Of a stretch of DNA of 64,000 nt, positions 9,701-18,546 are shown in pieces; positions within the stretch are counted from its first letter, which is position 1, and the number at the start of each line of letters is the position of its first letter. Origin of the DNA: Paraburkholderia fungorum. Lineage in GTDB: Bacteria; Pseudomonadota; Gammaproteobacteria; Burkholderiales; Burkholderiaceae. Location: NCBI RefSeq assembly GCF_900099835.1, contig NZ_FNKP01000002.1, positions 186,001 through 250,000 of the forward strand, given 5' to 3'. Both the position numbers and the translations under genes were made by a program. Below the pieces are notes generated by a model. The model searched no databases. It was not told the DNA's origin and saw nothing but the letters and a program-made list of their open reading frames with translations.

Positions 9701-9906
9701 GTTATTAGTCTGTGCGAAACAACAACGACAAGGCCCAGCACCAGCACATAGATGCCGAGATCGAAGATGGAGCGATGCCAGACGAGCCGGTAGAAACCGA
9801 CGCGCGCCAGCACCGTGCGGATAACCAGGTTGATCAGATAGGCGATCAGCATCAGCACGAGAATGGCCGGTACGAACACGCCGAAGATATCGATTTCACC
9901 GATCAT
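9697..9906 (-). CDS. DUF1656 small membrane protein (AaeX-like)
   Basis: A 69-residue protein with two hydrophobic segments (residues about 9-28 and 47-66) matching DUF1656, the AaeX component that accompanies AaeA/AaeB-type aromatic-acid efflux pumps. It begins MIGEIDIFGVFVPAIL, typical of the family, whose exact role is unknown. It lies between the FUSC permease (45 bp upstream) and the adaptor (4-nt overlap). Confidence 0.9.
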   Translation of the reverse strand: MIGEIDIFGVFVPAILVLMLIAYLINLVIRTVLARVGFYRLVWHRSIFDLGIYVLVLGLVVVVSHRLIT

Positions 9907-9951
9907 CGCGATAACTGGAAAAGAGGGGGGAACGGGGGCGGGTTGCGTGCA

Positions 9952-12054
9952 TCAGGCAGCGGCCTCCGGTTCGGGCGGCGTCGGTTTTACCAGCGTGGCC
10001 GGAAACAGCGAAAGACGCAAGCCGACCAGCGCATGCAGCGCCTCGCGCAACAGCCGCGCCGAGGTGGGCGACGTCGCGGTCGGCGCGGCGGCGTTGGCGA
10101 GCCCTTGCGAGACGACGCGCGCGAGCGCGGTGTCGATTGACGTCATCAAACTTTCCGGCACTGTGACACGCTTGCGGTCGTTGACGCAGTCTTCGTAGTA
10201 AATACGCACTCCATCCAGCACGTTGGCGATCGCGGCCGGCGATTCGCCGCCGAGCTTGCGGGTCAGTCGCCGCAGATCGAGCGCATTGAAGGCAATGCGC
10301 AGATCGCGAAAGCTTTCGATCGACGGATGCCGGTGGTCGTCGGTGGCGGCAAGGCGCGGGATCAGCTGCATCAGGCGGTCGAGCATGCGCGCGGCCAGAT
10401 TGCGCGGATCTTCGATCGGCGACGTCGAGGCCGTGAGCGCCACGTCCGCCCAGCTGGAGCGCAACAGACGCGACGCCGCGAGTTCTGCGCCGAACGGGCG
10501 CGTCACACGGGTCCACAGATACGCGTACAGCAACCCGGCCAGGCCCGCGAGATTGCTGTTCATGAACACGAGGAAGTTGGCGTCGTACGCGTCCTGAATG
10601 CTGATGAAGGTGGCGGTGTTCACCGCGACCAGCACCGTCGCCATGTTGAACTGCGGACGCGGAATCAGCGTGCCGACCAGGATAAACGGCGCGGCGAACA
10701 GGATCACCAGCATCGGGAAGTCGTGCACGTGCGGCAGCACCGCAAACAGATAGATACCCGCCGCGACCACGCTGATGCCGGTCGCGAGGAAAAAGCGCAT
10801 CACCATCGGCGCGGGTTCGTCGAGCGCGGCGAAGAAGCAGACGGCCACGGCGGCCAGCGTCACCGCGCCCGCGCCGTCGTTCCAGCCGGAGCTGATCCAG
10901 ATGCTGCACGCGAGTATCACCGCCGCCGCCGCCGAGCCGGTCGAGAACAGCATGATGCCGCGATCGTAGAAACGTTCGGTACCGCCCAGCCGCCAATGAC
11001 GGAAATGCGGCCGCCACGAACCCTCTTCGCGCGTGATGATGACGCGCAGCGAGCGGCAGTCCTGCCACACGTCGATCACCTGTCTCATGCGCCACAGCGC
11101 GTTCGACAGGAGCGCGCCGTCCCAACTGGTCAGCGCGGCGGCGGGCGGCTTCATCGCCGCGATGCGGGCGCGCAATGCGTTGGCGGTTTCGTCGGCGTGA
11201 TAGCCCTGACTGGGCGCGGGCAGCGGCTGCCCGAACCACTTGATCACATCGTTGAGCAGCGCTTCGAGACCTTCCGGCCAGGTCTGCCGGCCGCTGTTGT
11301 ACAGCGCCACCAGCGGATCGGCGAGCGACGACATGATTGGCAGAAACAGCTGCATGCGCCCGCGCAATTCGTGCGCGCGCCCCACTACGTCGGGTCGCGT
11401 GTGGTCGTAGGCGAGCTGGCTCAGCAGCAGCTCCAGACCGTTGATGATGCCCGCCAGCCGTTGCCGTGCACCGGAAATCGCCGAGCCGGCGATCCGGCCG
11501 GACAGCGTTTCGGTCGCGTAGAACGCGGCGTCGCGAAACCACGCATCGGTCCGCTCGATGATGGTCGGCGCCAGCCGGCTCGGCAACAGCACACTCCCCA
11601 CCACGCTCGCGCACACGATGCCGACCAGAATTTCTTCGGTACGGCTGACGGCGAGATCGAACACGCCGGCCGGATTGGTGACCGACGGCAGCGCGATGAT
11701 CGGCATCGTGTAGCCGGCCAGCATGAACACGTAACTCCGCGCGGTGCGGTCCGACACGGCCAGATAGAGCAGCGTGCCGGTCCACAGCGCGACGATTACG
11801 CTGAACAGATACGGCGATTCGACAAACGGCGGCACCAGCAACACCGCCGCCGATGCGCCGAGGGCGGTACCCAGCGCCCGGTACAGCGCCTTCGAGCGGG
11901 TCGCGCCGACAAACGGATTCGATACGATGTAGACGGTGGCCATCGCCCAATACGGACGTGGCAGCTCGAAATAGAGGCCGATGTAGAGCGCGATCATCGC
12001 CGCAGCGAAGGTCTTGACGGAGAACAGCCAGTCGCGAAGGGTGGGATAGACCAT
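9952..12054 (-). CDS. FUSC-family inner-membrane efflux permease (AaeB-like)
   Basis: Energy-coupled inner-membrane component of an aromatic compound efflux pump. The 700 residues show the FUSC/AaeB plan: an N-terminal cluster of about six membrane helices beginning FSVKTFAAAMIALYIGLYFELPRPYWAM, a long cytosolic region of about 170 residues, and a second helix cluster from about residue 370. PRPYWAM is a family mark. It starts 6 bp after the MarR gene, so both are probably made from one transcript under MarR control. Substrates in the family include p-hydroxybenzoate and fusaric acid; which one applies here is unknown. Confidence 0.92.
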   Translation of the reverse strand: MVYPTLRDWLFSVKTFAAAMIALYIGLYFELPRPYWAMATVYIVSNPFVGATRSKALYRALGTALGASAAVLLVPPFVESPYLFSVIVALWTGTLLYLAVSDRTARSYVFMLAGYTMPIIALPSVTNPAGVFDLAVSRTEEILVGIVCASVVGSVLLPSRLAPTIIERTDAWFRDAAFYATETLSGRIAGSAISGARQRLAGIINGLELLLSQLAYDHTRPDVVGRAHELRGRMQLFLPIMSSLADPLVALYNSGRQTWPEGLEALLNDVIKWFGQPLPAPSQGYHADETANALRARIAAMKPPAAALTSWDGALLSNALWRMRQVIDVWQDCRSLRVIITREEGSWRPHFRHWRLGGTERFYDRGIMLFSTGSAAAAVILACSIWISSGWNDGAGAVTLAAVAVCFFAALDEPAPMVMRFFLATGISVVAAGIYLFAVLPHVHDFPMLVILFAAPFILVGTLIPRPQFNMATVLVAVNTATFISIQDAYDANFLVFMNSNLAGLAGLLYAYLWTRVTRPFGAELAASRLLRSSWADVALTASTSPIEDPRNLAARMLDRLMQLIPRLAATDDHRHPSIESFRDLRIAFNALDLRRLTRKLGGESPAAIANVLDGVRIYYEDCVNDRKRVTVPESLMTSIDTALARVVSQGLANAAAPTATSPTSARLLREALHALVGLRLSLFPATLVKPTPPEPEAAA

Positions 12055-12060
12055 AAACCG

Positions 12061-12705
12061 TTACGCCGGATCGTCGGCGTCTTGCGGCGCCGCTTTGTCT
12101 GCGTCGCGTTGATTGTTTCGCGCTTTGGCGGCTCGTGTGATTTTGGCGGGGGATTTGCGTTCAGTGCGCTCCGTGCGCCGGTCATGCGTCTGACTGCGTG
12201 GCTGACGTGGCTCGCGTTCTACGCTGCCCGGATCGGCACGGCCAGTATCGGCACGGCCAGTCTCGGCATGGTCGGCGGGGTCTGCGGTGAACGCCGCCAG
12301 CACGCGCAGCGCCGCTTCGAGATCGCTACGCGACACGTCTTTCAAAGCTTGCGCGCGCAGCGTGACGAGTTCTTCTTCCATTTTCGCGGTGACGGCGCGG
12401 CCTTCGTCGGTCAGCGCCACGGTTTTCGCGCGACGGTCTTCGGGATCTTCGTCGCGACGCATCAGGCCGGCCGCGCACAACTGATCGAGCAGACGCACGA
12501 GCGACGGCCCCTCGATGCCGACGTGATCGGCCAGCGTGACCTGACGCACCGCCGAGCCGAGTCGGCTGGCGGTGAGCAGCGGGGTGGCGCACGCTTCTGA
12601 CACATTGAAAGCCGCCAGCACGCCATGGCTCGTGCGCCGCCATTTTCTGGCAGCGACGACCAGGGTGCTGCTGACAGTCCGGCGCAGGGTATCGAGGTTC
12701 GGCAT
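12061..12705 (-). CDS. MarR-family regulator of the efflux operon
   Basis: Winged-helix repressor, probably sensing an aromatic ligand and controlling the efflux operon it heads. Recognition features are VRQVTLADHVGIEGPSLVRL (HTH) and DPEDRRAKTVALTDEGR (wing), the SlyA/HpaR-like pattern. The MarR domain ends near residue 145; the remaining 70 or so residues form a charged, disordered tail (residues R, D, E, T, K) containing short repeats of the type GRAD from a 15-bp DNA repeat. Such a long tail is unusual for MarR proteins. A SlyA-type operator lies 30 bp before the start codon, suggesting autoregulation. Confidence 0.88.
   Translation of the reverse strand: MPNLDTLRRTVSSTLVVAARKWRRTSHGVLAAFNVSEACATPLLTASRLGSAVRQVTLADHVGIEGPSLVRLLDQLCAAGLMRRDEDPEDRRAKTVALTDEGRAVTAKMEEELVTLRAQALKDVSRSDLEAALRVLAAFTADPADHAETGRADTGRADPGSVEREPRQPRSQTHDRRTERTERKSPAKITRAAKARNNQRDADKAAPQDADDPA
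12232..12276 (-). repeat. 15-bp tandem repeat inside the MarR gene tail
   Basis: ATCGGCACGGCCAGT occurs at 12232-12246 and again at 12247-12261, followed by a degenerate third unit to 12276. The unit is a multiple of three, so copy changes would only lengthen the GRAD-rich tail of the regulator. Confidence 0.7.
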
Positions 12706-12733
12706 GGCCGGTATTGTATTTCCAAAAGATTCG

Positions 12734-12745
12734 TTAGCAAGCTAT
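12734..12745. promoter_or_regulatory. SlyA/MarR-type operator before the efflux operon
   Basis: TTAGCAAGCTAT matches 11 of 12 bases of the TTAGCAAGCTAA consensus known for SlyA-type MarR regulators. It lies about 30 bp upstream of the MarR start, in the AT-rich part of an otherwise GC-rich gap, where a promoter would be expected. Binding by the adjacent regulator is inferred. Confidence 0.55.
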
Positions 12746-13040
12746 TGAATTGCAAATTTTTGTGTGACGGCGACGGGATGCGGCGGGAACGCAACAACGG
12801 CATTCAGATGGACAAGACGTCGCACGCATGACAAGCCGGCGGCCGCATGCGTATTGAATTACGCGACTTTGGGGATCGACGGGATTTGGAAGGCAGTGTG
12901 ACTGCGGAATTTGACAGCGCGACGTGTGTCACGCGCGAAGTGATGAGCAACGCAAAGCTGGGCGCCGTCAATGATGCAACTAACTGTCAGTGACAGGCGC
13001 GCCCGCCTTTGCCCGCCAAAAACCCGCGGCCCAACACAAA
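12746..13040. other. Intergenic region between MarR operon and histidine kinase gene
   Basis: No gene is apparent. It holds a perfect inverted repeat GCGTA-TTGAAT-TACGC (12849-12864), whose core TATTGAATT recurs at 12743-12751 near the SlyA-like site, and a palindrome CTGTCA-G-TGACAG (12984-12996). Either could be a regulator site for the MarR-side promoter. A clear terminator for the kinase gene was not seen. Confidence 0.45.
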
Positions 13041-14705
13041 TCAGGCCGCCAGCCCCAACCGCACCGTACGCGCCAGATCGTCGAGCTGGAAAGGCTTGCG
13101 CAGAATCGTGCAGCGTTTCACTGCCAGGCCTGAAATGTCCACGTCGGCGTAACCGGTTGCCAGAATCACCGGCAGATCCTCACGCATCTTGCGCGCCTCG
13201 GCGATCACGTCGATGCCGTTCATCCCCGGCATCGCGAAGTCGACCATCAGCAGATCCGGCTTGTCGTCTTTCAGGCGGTTAAGGCCCGACTGGCCGTCCG
13301 CTGCCTCGGTCACCGTGTAGCCGAGCATTCTCAGCGACTCGACCAGCATTGCCCGCACCTCGCCGTCGTCCTCGACGACCAGCACGCGCTTTTCGCCGAC
13401 CGCGTTCGCCTCGGCGTCGGACGCCGCTTCGGCTTGCGGCGCGACCGGTTCGCGCAACGGCAGCCAGATTTCGACAGTGGTGCCCGCGCCTTCCTCGCTG
13501 AAAAGGCGCGCGGTGCCGCCCGCCTGCCGCGCGATTCCGTAGACCTGGCTCAAACCGAGGCCCGTGCCCTTGCCGATCGGCTTGGTCGTGAAAAACGGGT
13601 CGAACACGCGCGACACTACGTCGGGCGGCACCCCCGTACCGGTGTCGGCGACTTCGAGCACGACGTACTGGCCGTCCGCAAGTGTCTGATCGGGCGCGGT
13701 GCGCTCCTTCACGCGGATGCCGAGCTGACCGCCGCCCGGCATCGCGTCGCGTGCGTTGATCGCCAGATTGAGGATCGCCAGTTCGAGCTGGTTGGCGTCG
13801 GCCTGGGTCCACATTTCGTCAGCGTCGAATTCGTTGGCGTAGCGAATGCTCGACCCCAGCGACACCGTGATGATGTCGCGCATGCCTTGCAGCAGCGCCA
13901 CCACGTTGACCGCTTTCAGATCGAGATTGCTATTGCGCGAGAACGTCAGCAACTGGCCGGTAAGCTTCGCGCCGCGTTCGGTCGCGCGCTTGACGGTGGC
14001 GGCCATGCCGCGAATCCGCTCATCGCTGCTGACCCGCGCGATCAACTCCGAGTTGACCATGATCACGTTCAGCAGGTTGTTGAAGTCGTGCGCGATGCCG
14101 CCGGTGAGCTGCCCAAGCGCTTCCATCTTCTGCGACTGCACCAGCACCGCCTGCACCTTGGCGCGCTCGTGAATCTCCATCATCAGACGGTTGTTCGCGG
14201 ATGCGAGTTCGTGCGTGCGTTCGGCAATACGGCTTTCGAGCGAATCGTTCAGCTGCACCAGCGCCTCTTGCGCCTCGATCCGCTCCGCGAGATGGCGGCG
14301 CGACTGGTACTGCCGCGCGCGCGCCCGCAGCGACGACGCCACCGCGCGCCGCAGCGTCTCCGAATTCAGCGGACGTTCGAGCACGACCACGTTGCCGAGC
14401 TGTTCGAGCACGTCGAGTCCGCTCGCCGAACGATGCCCGAGCCGCGACGCGGCGAGCAGGATGAACGGAAAATCGGACCATGCCGGCTGCTGCCTGAGCC
14501 ACGCGAACAGACGCGACGCATGATTGCCCGCAAGCGCTTCCTCGGCGATCAGCGCGGCACCCGCACCGACGTCGAGCGCCTCGGAAAGCGCGTCGGCGTC
14601 GCGGCAGGTCACGCAGATCCGCGAGTCCTTTTGCAGCACTTCGGCAATCACATCGGCGTCGCGGCCGAACGGCGCCAGGATGAGGACGCGTTGCTCCATC
14701 GCCAT
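13041..14705 (-). CDS. Soluble hybrid histidine kinase with C-terminal receiver, partner of KaiC-like ATPase
   Basis: Cytosolic signalling protein of 554 residues with no membrane segment. Residues 1-130 resemble a receiver fold but have no clear phospho-acceptor Asp (AALIAEEALAG lies where it would be), so this looks like a pseudo-receiver. A coiled coil (about 135-190) leads to the HisKA box with phospho-acceptor His206 (GGIAHDFNN), then the HATPase domain with N box (LAILNLAINARDAMP) and G boxes (ADTGTGVPP; GKGTGLGLSQVYG). The C-terminus is a canonical receiver with Asp489 (MVDFAMPGMNG) and Lys near 537. The ATG overlaps the KaiC stop by one base (TAATG), so the pair is translationally coupled. 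Confidence 0.9.
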   Translation of the reverse strand: MAMEQRVLILAPFGRDADVIAEVLQKDSRICVTCRDADALSEALDVGAGAALIAEEALAGNHASRLFAWLRQQPAWSDFPFILLAASRLGHRSASGLDVLEQLGNVVVLERPLNSETLRRAVASSLRARARQYQSRRHLAERIEAQEALVQLNDSLESRIAERTHELASANNRLMMEIHERAKVQAVLVQSQKMEALGQLTGGIAHDFNNLLNVIMVNSELIARVSSDERIRGMAATVKRATERGAKLTGQLLTFSRNSNLDLKAVNVVALLQGMRDIITVSLGSSIRYANEFDADEMWTQADANQLELAILNLAINARDAMPGGGQLGIRVKERTAPDQTLADGQYVVLEVADTGTGVPPDVVSRVFDPFFTTKPIGKGTGLGLSQVYGIARQAGGTARLFSEEGAGTTVEIWLPLREPVAPQAEAASDAEANAVGEKRVLVVEDDGEVRAMLVESLRMLGYTVTEAADGQSGLNRLKDDKPDLLMVDFAMPGMNGIDVIAEARKMREDLPVILATGYADVDISGLAVKRCTILRKPFQLDDLARTVRLGLAA

Positions 14706-16222
14706 TACTGCCGGACCGTTTCGATGACACGCTCCGTCGCGCCGAGCAGCGCGGTGCTGCCGCGATACGAAGGCAGTCCGGACAGCACGCCTTCGAAGTC
14801 GCGCAACGCTTCGCCGACCTCCACGCCCCGCACGCCCAGACGGAACTGGCGGATCGAGCGCTCGTGCGCATTGGCGCGGCTTTTCACGGCGGTGACGGCG
14901 GTCAGCACTTCGCCGTGGTGTTCGAAGTAGCGGAACAGCACGACCACGTCGCTGAGGTAACTGATGTCGATATCGTTCTGCACTTCGCCGATGATGCCGT
15001 GCTGCCCCAGCACGAGCATCGTGATCACGCCTTGCTGGTTCAGATAGCCGAGCAGTTCATGCATCTGCAGTAGCAGGTAGCGCTCGCCGGGCATCGCCTG
15101 CAGATAGGCGTTGAGACTGTCGATCGCGACGTAGCGCACGTTGTCTTTCTCAACCGCGGTGCGCACGTTGCTCGCAAACTCGCCCGGCGAAATCTCGGCG
15201 GGATCGATCTGGCGCAGCGTCAGCAAGCCGCTTTCGACGTGCGGCGCGAGCTGCATGCCGAGTGTCGAGCAGCGGATCATCAGTGTGGTGAGCGTTTCGT
15301 CGAACACGTAGTAAGCGCAGCGTTCGCCGCGTTCGAGCGCGGCGATCAGGCAGGACACCACGGTGGTCGTCTTGCCGACCCCCGACGGGCCGATCATCAG
15401 CGCGTTGGTGCCCGGAATCAGGCCGCCGCCAAGCAGCGCATCGAGTCCGTCGGTGCCGGTGCTGACGACTTGCGTGTCGAACTCGGCGTGATGCTCCGCC
15501 GCCACCAGGCGCGGATAGACATTGATGCCGCCCGTGTCGAGCGTGAAGTCGTGGTAGCCCTCGCGGAACTTGATGCCGCGCATCTTCGCGATGCGCGCGC
15601 GGCGCCGGTTGCCGCCGTAATCGTGGGCGATGTTGTCGAGGCTGATGACACCATGCGCGATGCTGTGCAACTGCACGTCGCCGGGCTCGGACGAGTTGTC
15701 GTCGAGCAGCAGGACCGTGCATTCGCGGGTCGCGAAATAGCGCTTGAGCGCGAGAATCTGCCGGCGATACCGCAACGGATTCTGCGACAGCAGCCGCAAT
15801 TCCGACAGGCTGTCCAGCACGATCCGCGTGGGCTTGAGGTCGTCGACCTGCTTGATCACGTTGCGCACGGTCTCGCCGAGTTCGACCTCGGCCGGATGCA
15901 GCACGGTCTGCTCGTATTGCGGATCGAGGCCTTCGTCCGAAAGCAGTTCGAGAATCGTGAAGCGGCTGACGTCCCAGCCATGACTTTCGCCGACCGCGAT
16001 CAACTCGGAGCGTGTCTCCGACAGCGTGATATAGAGGCCGCGCTGTCCTTCCTCGACACCTTTAAGTAAGAATTGCAACGCGAGGGTAGTTTTGCCGGTG
16101 CCGGGCGCCCCTTCCACGAGGTACATGCGACGAGGTGTCAGGCCCCCGCCCAGAATGTTATCGATCCCGTCGATTCCGGAGGAAAGGCGGCCGGTCGTAC
16201 CAGCGGCAGGTTTGTTTGACAT
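14705..16222 (-). CDS. kaiC: KaiC-like double-domain ATPase
   Basis: RecA-fold signalling ATPase of 505 residues with two KaiC domains. The first has Walker A GAPGTGKT (38-45) and Walker B IVLDSLSEL (about 134-142); the second has Walker A GPSGVGKT (278-285) and Walker B VAIDSLNAYL. Neither kaiA nor kaiB is present. In cyanobacteria KaiC is the clock kinase, but stand-alone KaiC homologues in proteobacteria are linked to stress or light responses and usually sit beside a histidine kinase, as here. Coupling to the hybrid kinase suggests the ATPase state feeds the phosphorelay; this is inference. Confidence 0.9.
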   Translation of the reverse strand: MSNKPAAGTTGRLSSGIDGIDNILGGGLTPRRMYLVEGAPGTGKTTLALQFLLKGVEEGQRGLYITLSETRSELIAVGESHGWDVSRFTILELLSDEGLDPQYEQTVLHPAEVELGETVRNVIKQVDDLKPTRIVLDSLSELRLLSQNPLRYRRQILALKRYFATRECTVLLLDDNSSEPGDVQLHSIAHGVISLDNIAHDYGGNRRRARIAKMRGIKFREGYHDFTLDTGGINVYPRLVAAEHHAEFDTQVVSTGTDGLDALLGGGLIPGTNALMIGPSGVGKTTTVVSCLIAALERGERCAYYVFDETLTTLMIRCSTLGMQLAPHVESGLLTLRQIDPAEISPGEFASNVRTAVEKDNVRYVAIDSLNAYLQAMPGERYLLLQMHELLGYLNQQGVITMLVLGQHGIIGEVQNDIDISYLSDVVVLFRYFEHHGEVLTAVTAVKSRANAHERSIRQFRLGVRGVEVGEALRDFEGVLSGLPSYRGSTALLGATERVIETVRQ

Positions 16223-16299
16223 GGCGTAGCGGTCTGCGTCGTATTGGAATGGCGGGCGTTTGCCCGTCCGGTACGGCGAGATTGCAATTTACGTGCCAT

Positions 16300-17217
16300 T
16301 CAATTGCGAACGCGCTCCTGAACTAACTGGATAAACCGCGTCGCCGCGCTGTTGTGCAGCGCTTCGGGGTAAGCGAGATGCAGCGGCGCGCTCAACCCGG
16401 ACGGGTTGGTCAGCGTGCAATACACGGTGCCGAGCTGGTCGTAACGTTGCATCGACGCGGGCACCAGCGTCACGCCCATGCCCGTCGCGACGAGGTTGAT
16501 ACCCGACACCATGCGCGGCACCTCGCGCGCGACTCGCGGGACGAACCCCGCCTGCCGGCACGCGGCGAGGATATCCGCGTACATGCCTGGCGCGCCGGGG
16601 CGTCTCACGAGAATGAAATCTTCGTGCGCGAGCGCCTTCAGCGAAACTTGCGGCGGCTTCCTGCCGTCTTTCCCGCGGCCTTTGAGCAGCGGATGCCCGA
16701 CCGGCAGCACGACGACCATCGGTTCGTCGAGCAACAGTTCGAACGCGACGCCCTCGCGCACATCGACCGGTTTGCGCAGAAACGCCGCCTGAATCTGGCC
16801 CGCCGCGAGGCGCTCGATAATCTCCGCCGCGTTGAGTTCGGCGAGTTCCACCGACACCTCGGGATACACGGCCCGGAACTCGCGGATCGTCTCGGTCGTG
16901 AACGGATGGAACGCAGCAGAACTGGTCAACCCGATAGAGATCGTGCCGAGCTCGCCGCGCGCGATCCGGCTGGCTTTGTCCACCGAGGCTTGAAGGTTTT
17001 GCAGCAGACGTTGTGCGTCGTCCGCGAATGCGTGGCCTGCCGGTGTGAGCGTCACGCCGCGCGGCATGCGGATAAACAGCTCGAAGCCGATCTCTTCTTC
17101 CAGCGCGCGGATCTGTTGCGAAAGCGGCGGCTGTTGCATCGACAGCCGTTCGGCGGCGCGCGTGAACTGGCCTTCTTCGGCGACCGTCAGAAAGTAGCGC
17201 AGATGGCGCAGTTCCAT
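16300..17217 (-). CDS. LysR-family transcriptional regulator
   Basis: Typical LysR regulator of 305 residues. The N-terminal HTH (MELRHLRYFLTVAEEGQFTR, then AAERLSMQQPPLSQQIRALE) is of the CatR/BenM-like group, followed by a periplasmic-binding-like effector domain. The ATG at 17217 was chosen because AAGGAG lies upstream and LysR proteins begin at this MELRHL; an in-frame extension to 17388 covers the shared promoter region. It is divergent from the porin/hydrolase/transporter operon at 17421-22043 and is likely its activator. A palindrome fitting a LysR box lies between them. Confidence 0.92.
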   Translation of the reverse strand: MELRHLRYFLTVAEEGQFTRAAERLSMQQPPLSQQIRALEEEIGFELFIRMPRGVTLTPAGHAFADDAQRLLQNLQASVDKASRIARGELGTISIGLTSSAAFHPFTTETIREFRAVYPEVSVELAELNAAEIIERLAAGQIQAAFLRKPVDVREGVAFELLLDEPMVVVLPVGHPLLKGRGKDGRKPPQVSLKALAHEDFILVRRPGAPGMYADILAACRQAGFVPRVAREVPRMVSGINLVATGMGVTLVPASMQRYDQLGTVYCTLTNPSGLSAPLHLAYPEALHNSAATRFIQLVQERVRN

Positions 17218-17272
17218 GGTGTTCCGTCTCCTTGCTGGCAGTGGCCGTCGTCCGTTTCGACGCGACTCAATG

Positions 17273-17291
17273 CCATATCTAATAAATATGG
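17273..17291. promoter_or_regulatory. Candidate LysR box in the divergent promoter
   Basis: CCATAT-CTAATAA-ATATGG is a perfect inverted repeat with 6-bp arms and 7-bp spacer. It contains the T-N11-A pattern expected for LysR-type regulators and lies 56 bp upstream of the LysR start, in the AT-rich centre of the divergent gap. Binding is inferred. Confidence 0.5.
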
Positions 17292-17420
17292 ACAGTGCAT
17301 AAAACAGGTATTTTACATTTGCCAGCGGCGCTCCTACGATCTCGTCCATCGCATCGATCCAGCCCTTCCAGGGGGGGCGCTGAGACATGCGAAGAACAAA
17401 ACGAAATGGAGACGACCTCG

Positions 17421-18473
17421 GTGAAAAAACAATACGCAGCGGCCGCGCTGGCCATGGTGAGTTGTGCAGGCGCGCACGCGCAGTCGTCGGTGACGTTGTA
17501 CGGCGTAATCGACACCAACCTCGAATTTCTCAACCATGCGGGCGCGGACGGCGGTTCGCTGGTGCGTCAGAATTCCGGCGGCCTGAGCAATTCGCGCTTC
17601 GGCTTCCGGGGCGACGAAGACCTCGGCGGCGGCAATCGCGCGTTCTTCATTCTCGAAGGGGGATTCAACGGCAACGACGGCACCAATGCGAGCGCCGGCG
17701 TGCTGTTCAACCGGACGGCGGCGGTCGGGTTGGCGAATGCGTACGGCGCGGTGTCGGCGGGTTTGCAGTACACGGCCATGTACGACACGCTGATCAAATA
17801 CGATCCGATGGTGTTCGGCCAGCAATACACGTGGATGCCGAGCACCGGCCTGTCGGACAGCTTTTCGTTCAAGGCGCGGGTGAACAATTCGGTCAAGTAC
17901 GTAGGCCACTTCGGCGGATTGACGGCGACCGGCGTCTACAGTTTCGGCGGCTCGGCGGATTCGTTTCAGAGCAGTGCCGCGTATGGCGGCGCGCTCGACT
18001 ACAACATCGGCAGCTTCGCGGCGGCGCTCGCGTACGACTACCGCAACGGCGCGATCAATTCGAGCAACCTGTGGACCAAATCGCGCAACTGGAGCGCGTC
18101 GGCTCGCGAGCAGATCGGCGACGCGACGCTGATGGGCGGCTACGAGCACTATCTGTATAACCCGACTAAAGGCAAGTCGGTGTCGTCGGCATTGTGGTTT
18201 GGCGGCGTGCGTTATCTGGTCAAGCCGGAACTGCGCGTGACGTTGGCCGCTTACTACCAGAGCAACAAGGCGGACAACGTGTCGAACGCGCTGATGGGCG
18301 TGCTGGGCGCGGACTATATTCTGTCGAAACGAACCGACGTCTACGCGACCGTCGCCTACGCTGCGGCCACCCGTTATGCCGATGGTCAGTACACGCCGGT
18401 CGGCGTGACGAGCGACACCGCGTTCGGTCCGGATCAGACCGGCGTGACGCTCGGCATCCGGCATCGTTTCTAA
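17421..18473 (+). CDS. Gram-negative porin, first gene of the hydrolase/transporter operon
   Basis: Trimeric 16-strand porin of the burkholderial OmpC-like family (Porin_4). A signal peptide ends AHA-Q, the mature N-terminus SSVTLYGVIDTNLEF is standard, and the C-terminus ends in aromatic phenylalanine (GIRHRF) as needed for BAM insertion. GTG at 17421 was chosen because GGAG lies 9 nt upstream and gives the usual MKKQ start; an ATG at 17406 is the alternative with a weaker ribosome site. Its place before an exported hydrolase suggests it admits that enzyme's substrate. Confidence 0.9.
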   Translation: MKKQYAAAALAMVSCAGAHAQSSVTLYGVIDTNLEFLNHAGADGGSLVRQNSGGLSNSRFGFRGDEDLGGGNRAFFILEGGFNGNDGTNASAGVLFNRTAAVGLANAYGAVSAGLQYTAMYDTLIKYDPMVFGQQYTWMPSTGLSDSFSFKARVNNSVKYVGHFGGLTATGVYSFGGSADSFQSSAAYGGALDYNIGSFAAALAYDYRNGAINSSNLWTKSRNWSASAREQIGDATLMGGYEHYLYNPTKGKSVSSALWFGGVRYLVKPELRVTLAAYYQSNKADNVSNALMGVLGADYILSKRTDVYATVAYAAATRYADGQYTPVGVTSDTAFGPDQTGVTLGIRHRF

Positions 18474-18546
18474 CTTTCGTTTCCATAAACGGATTCGGCG
18501 ACGCGCTGCGTTTAACCCACTGCACGGTGATCAGGAGTCAGGCTGG

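Noticed and set aside
10327..12600. Long plus-strand open frame of 757 codons opposite the FUSC/MarR genes
   Set aside because: It is the antisense shadow of high-GC coding sequence; its product is Arg/His/Gln-rich with no domain, while the minus strand encodes clear families.
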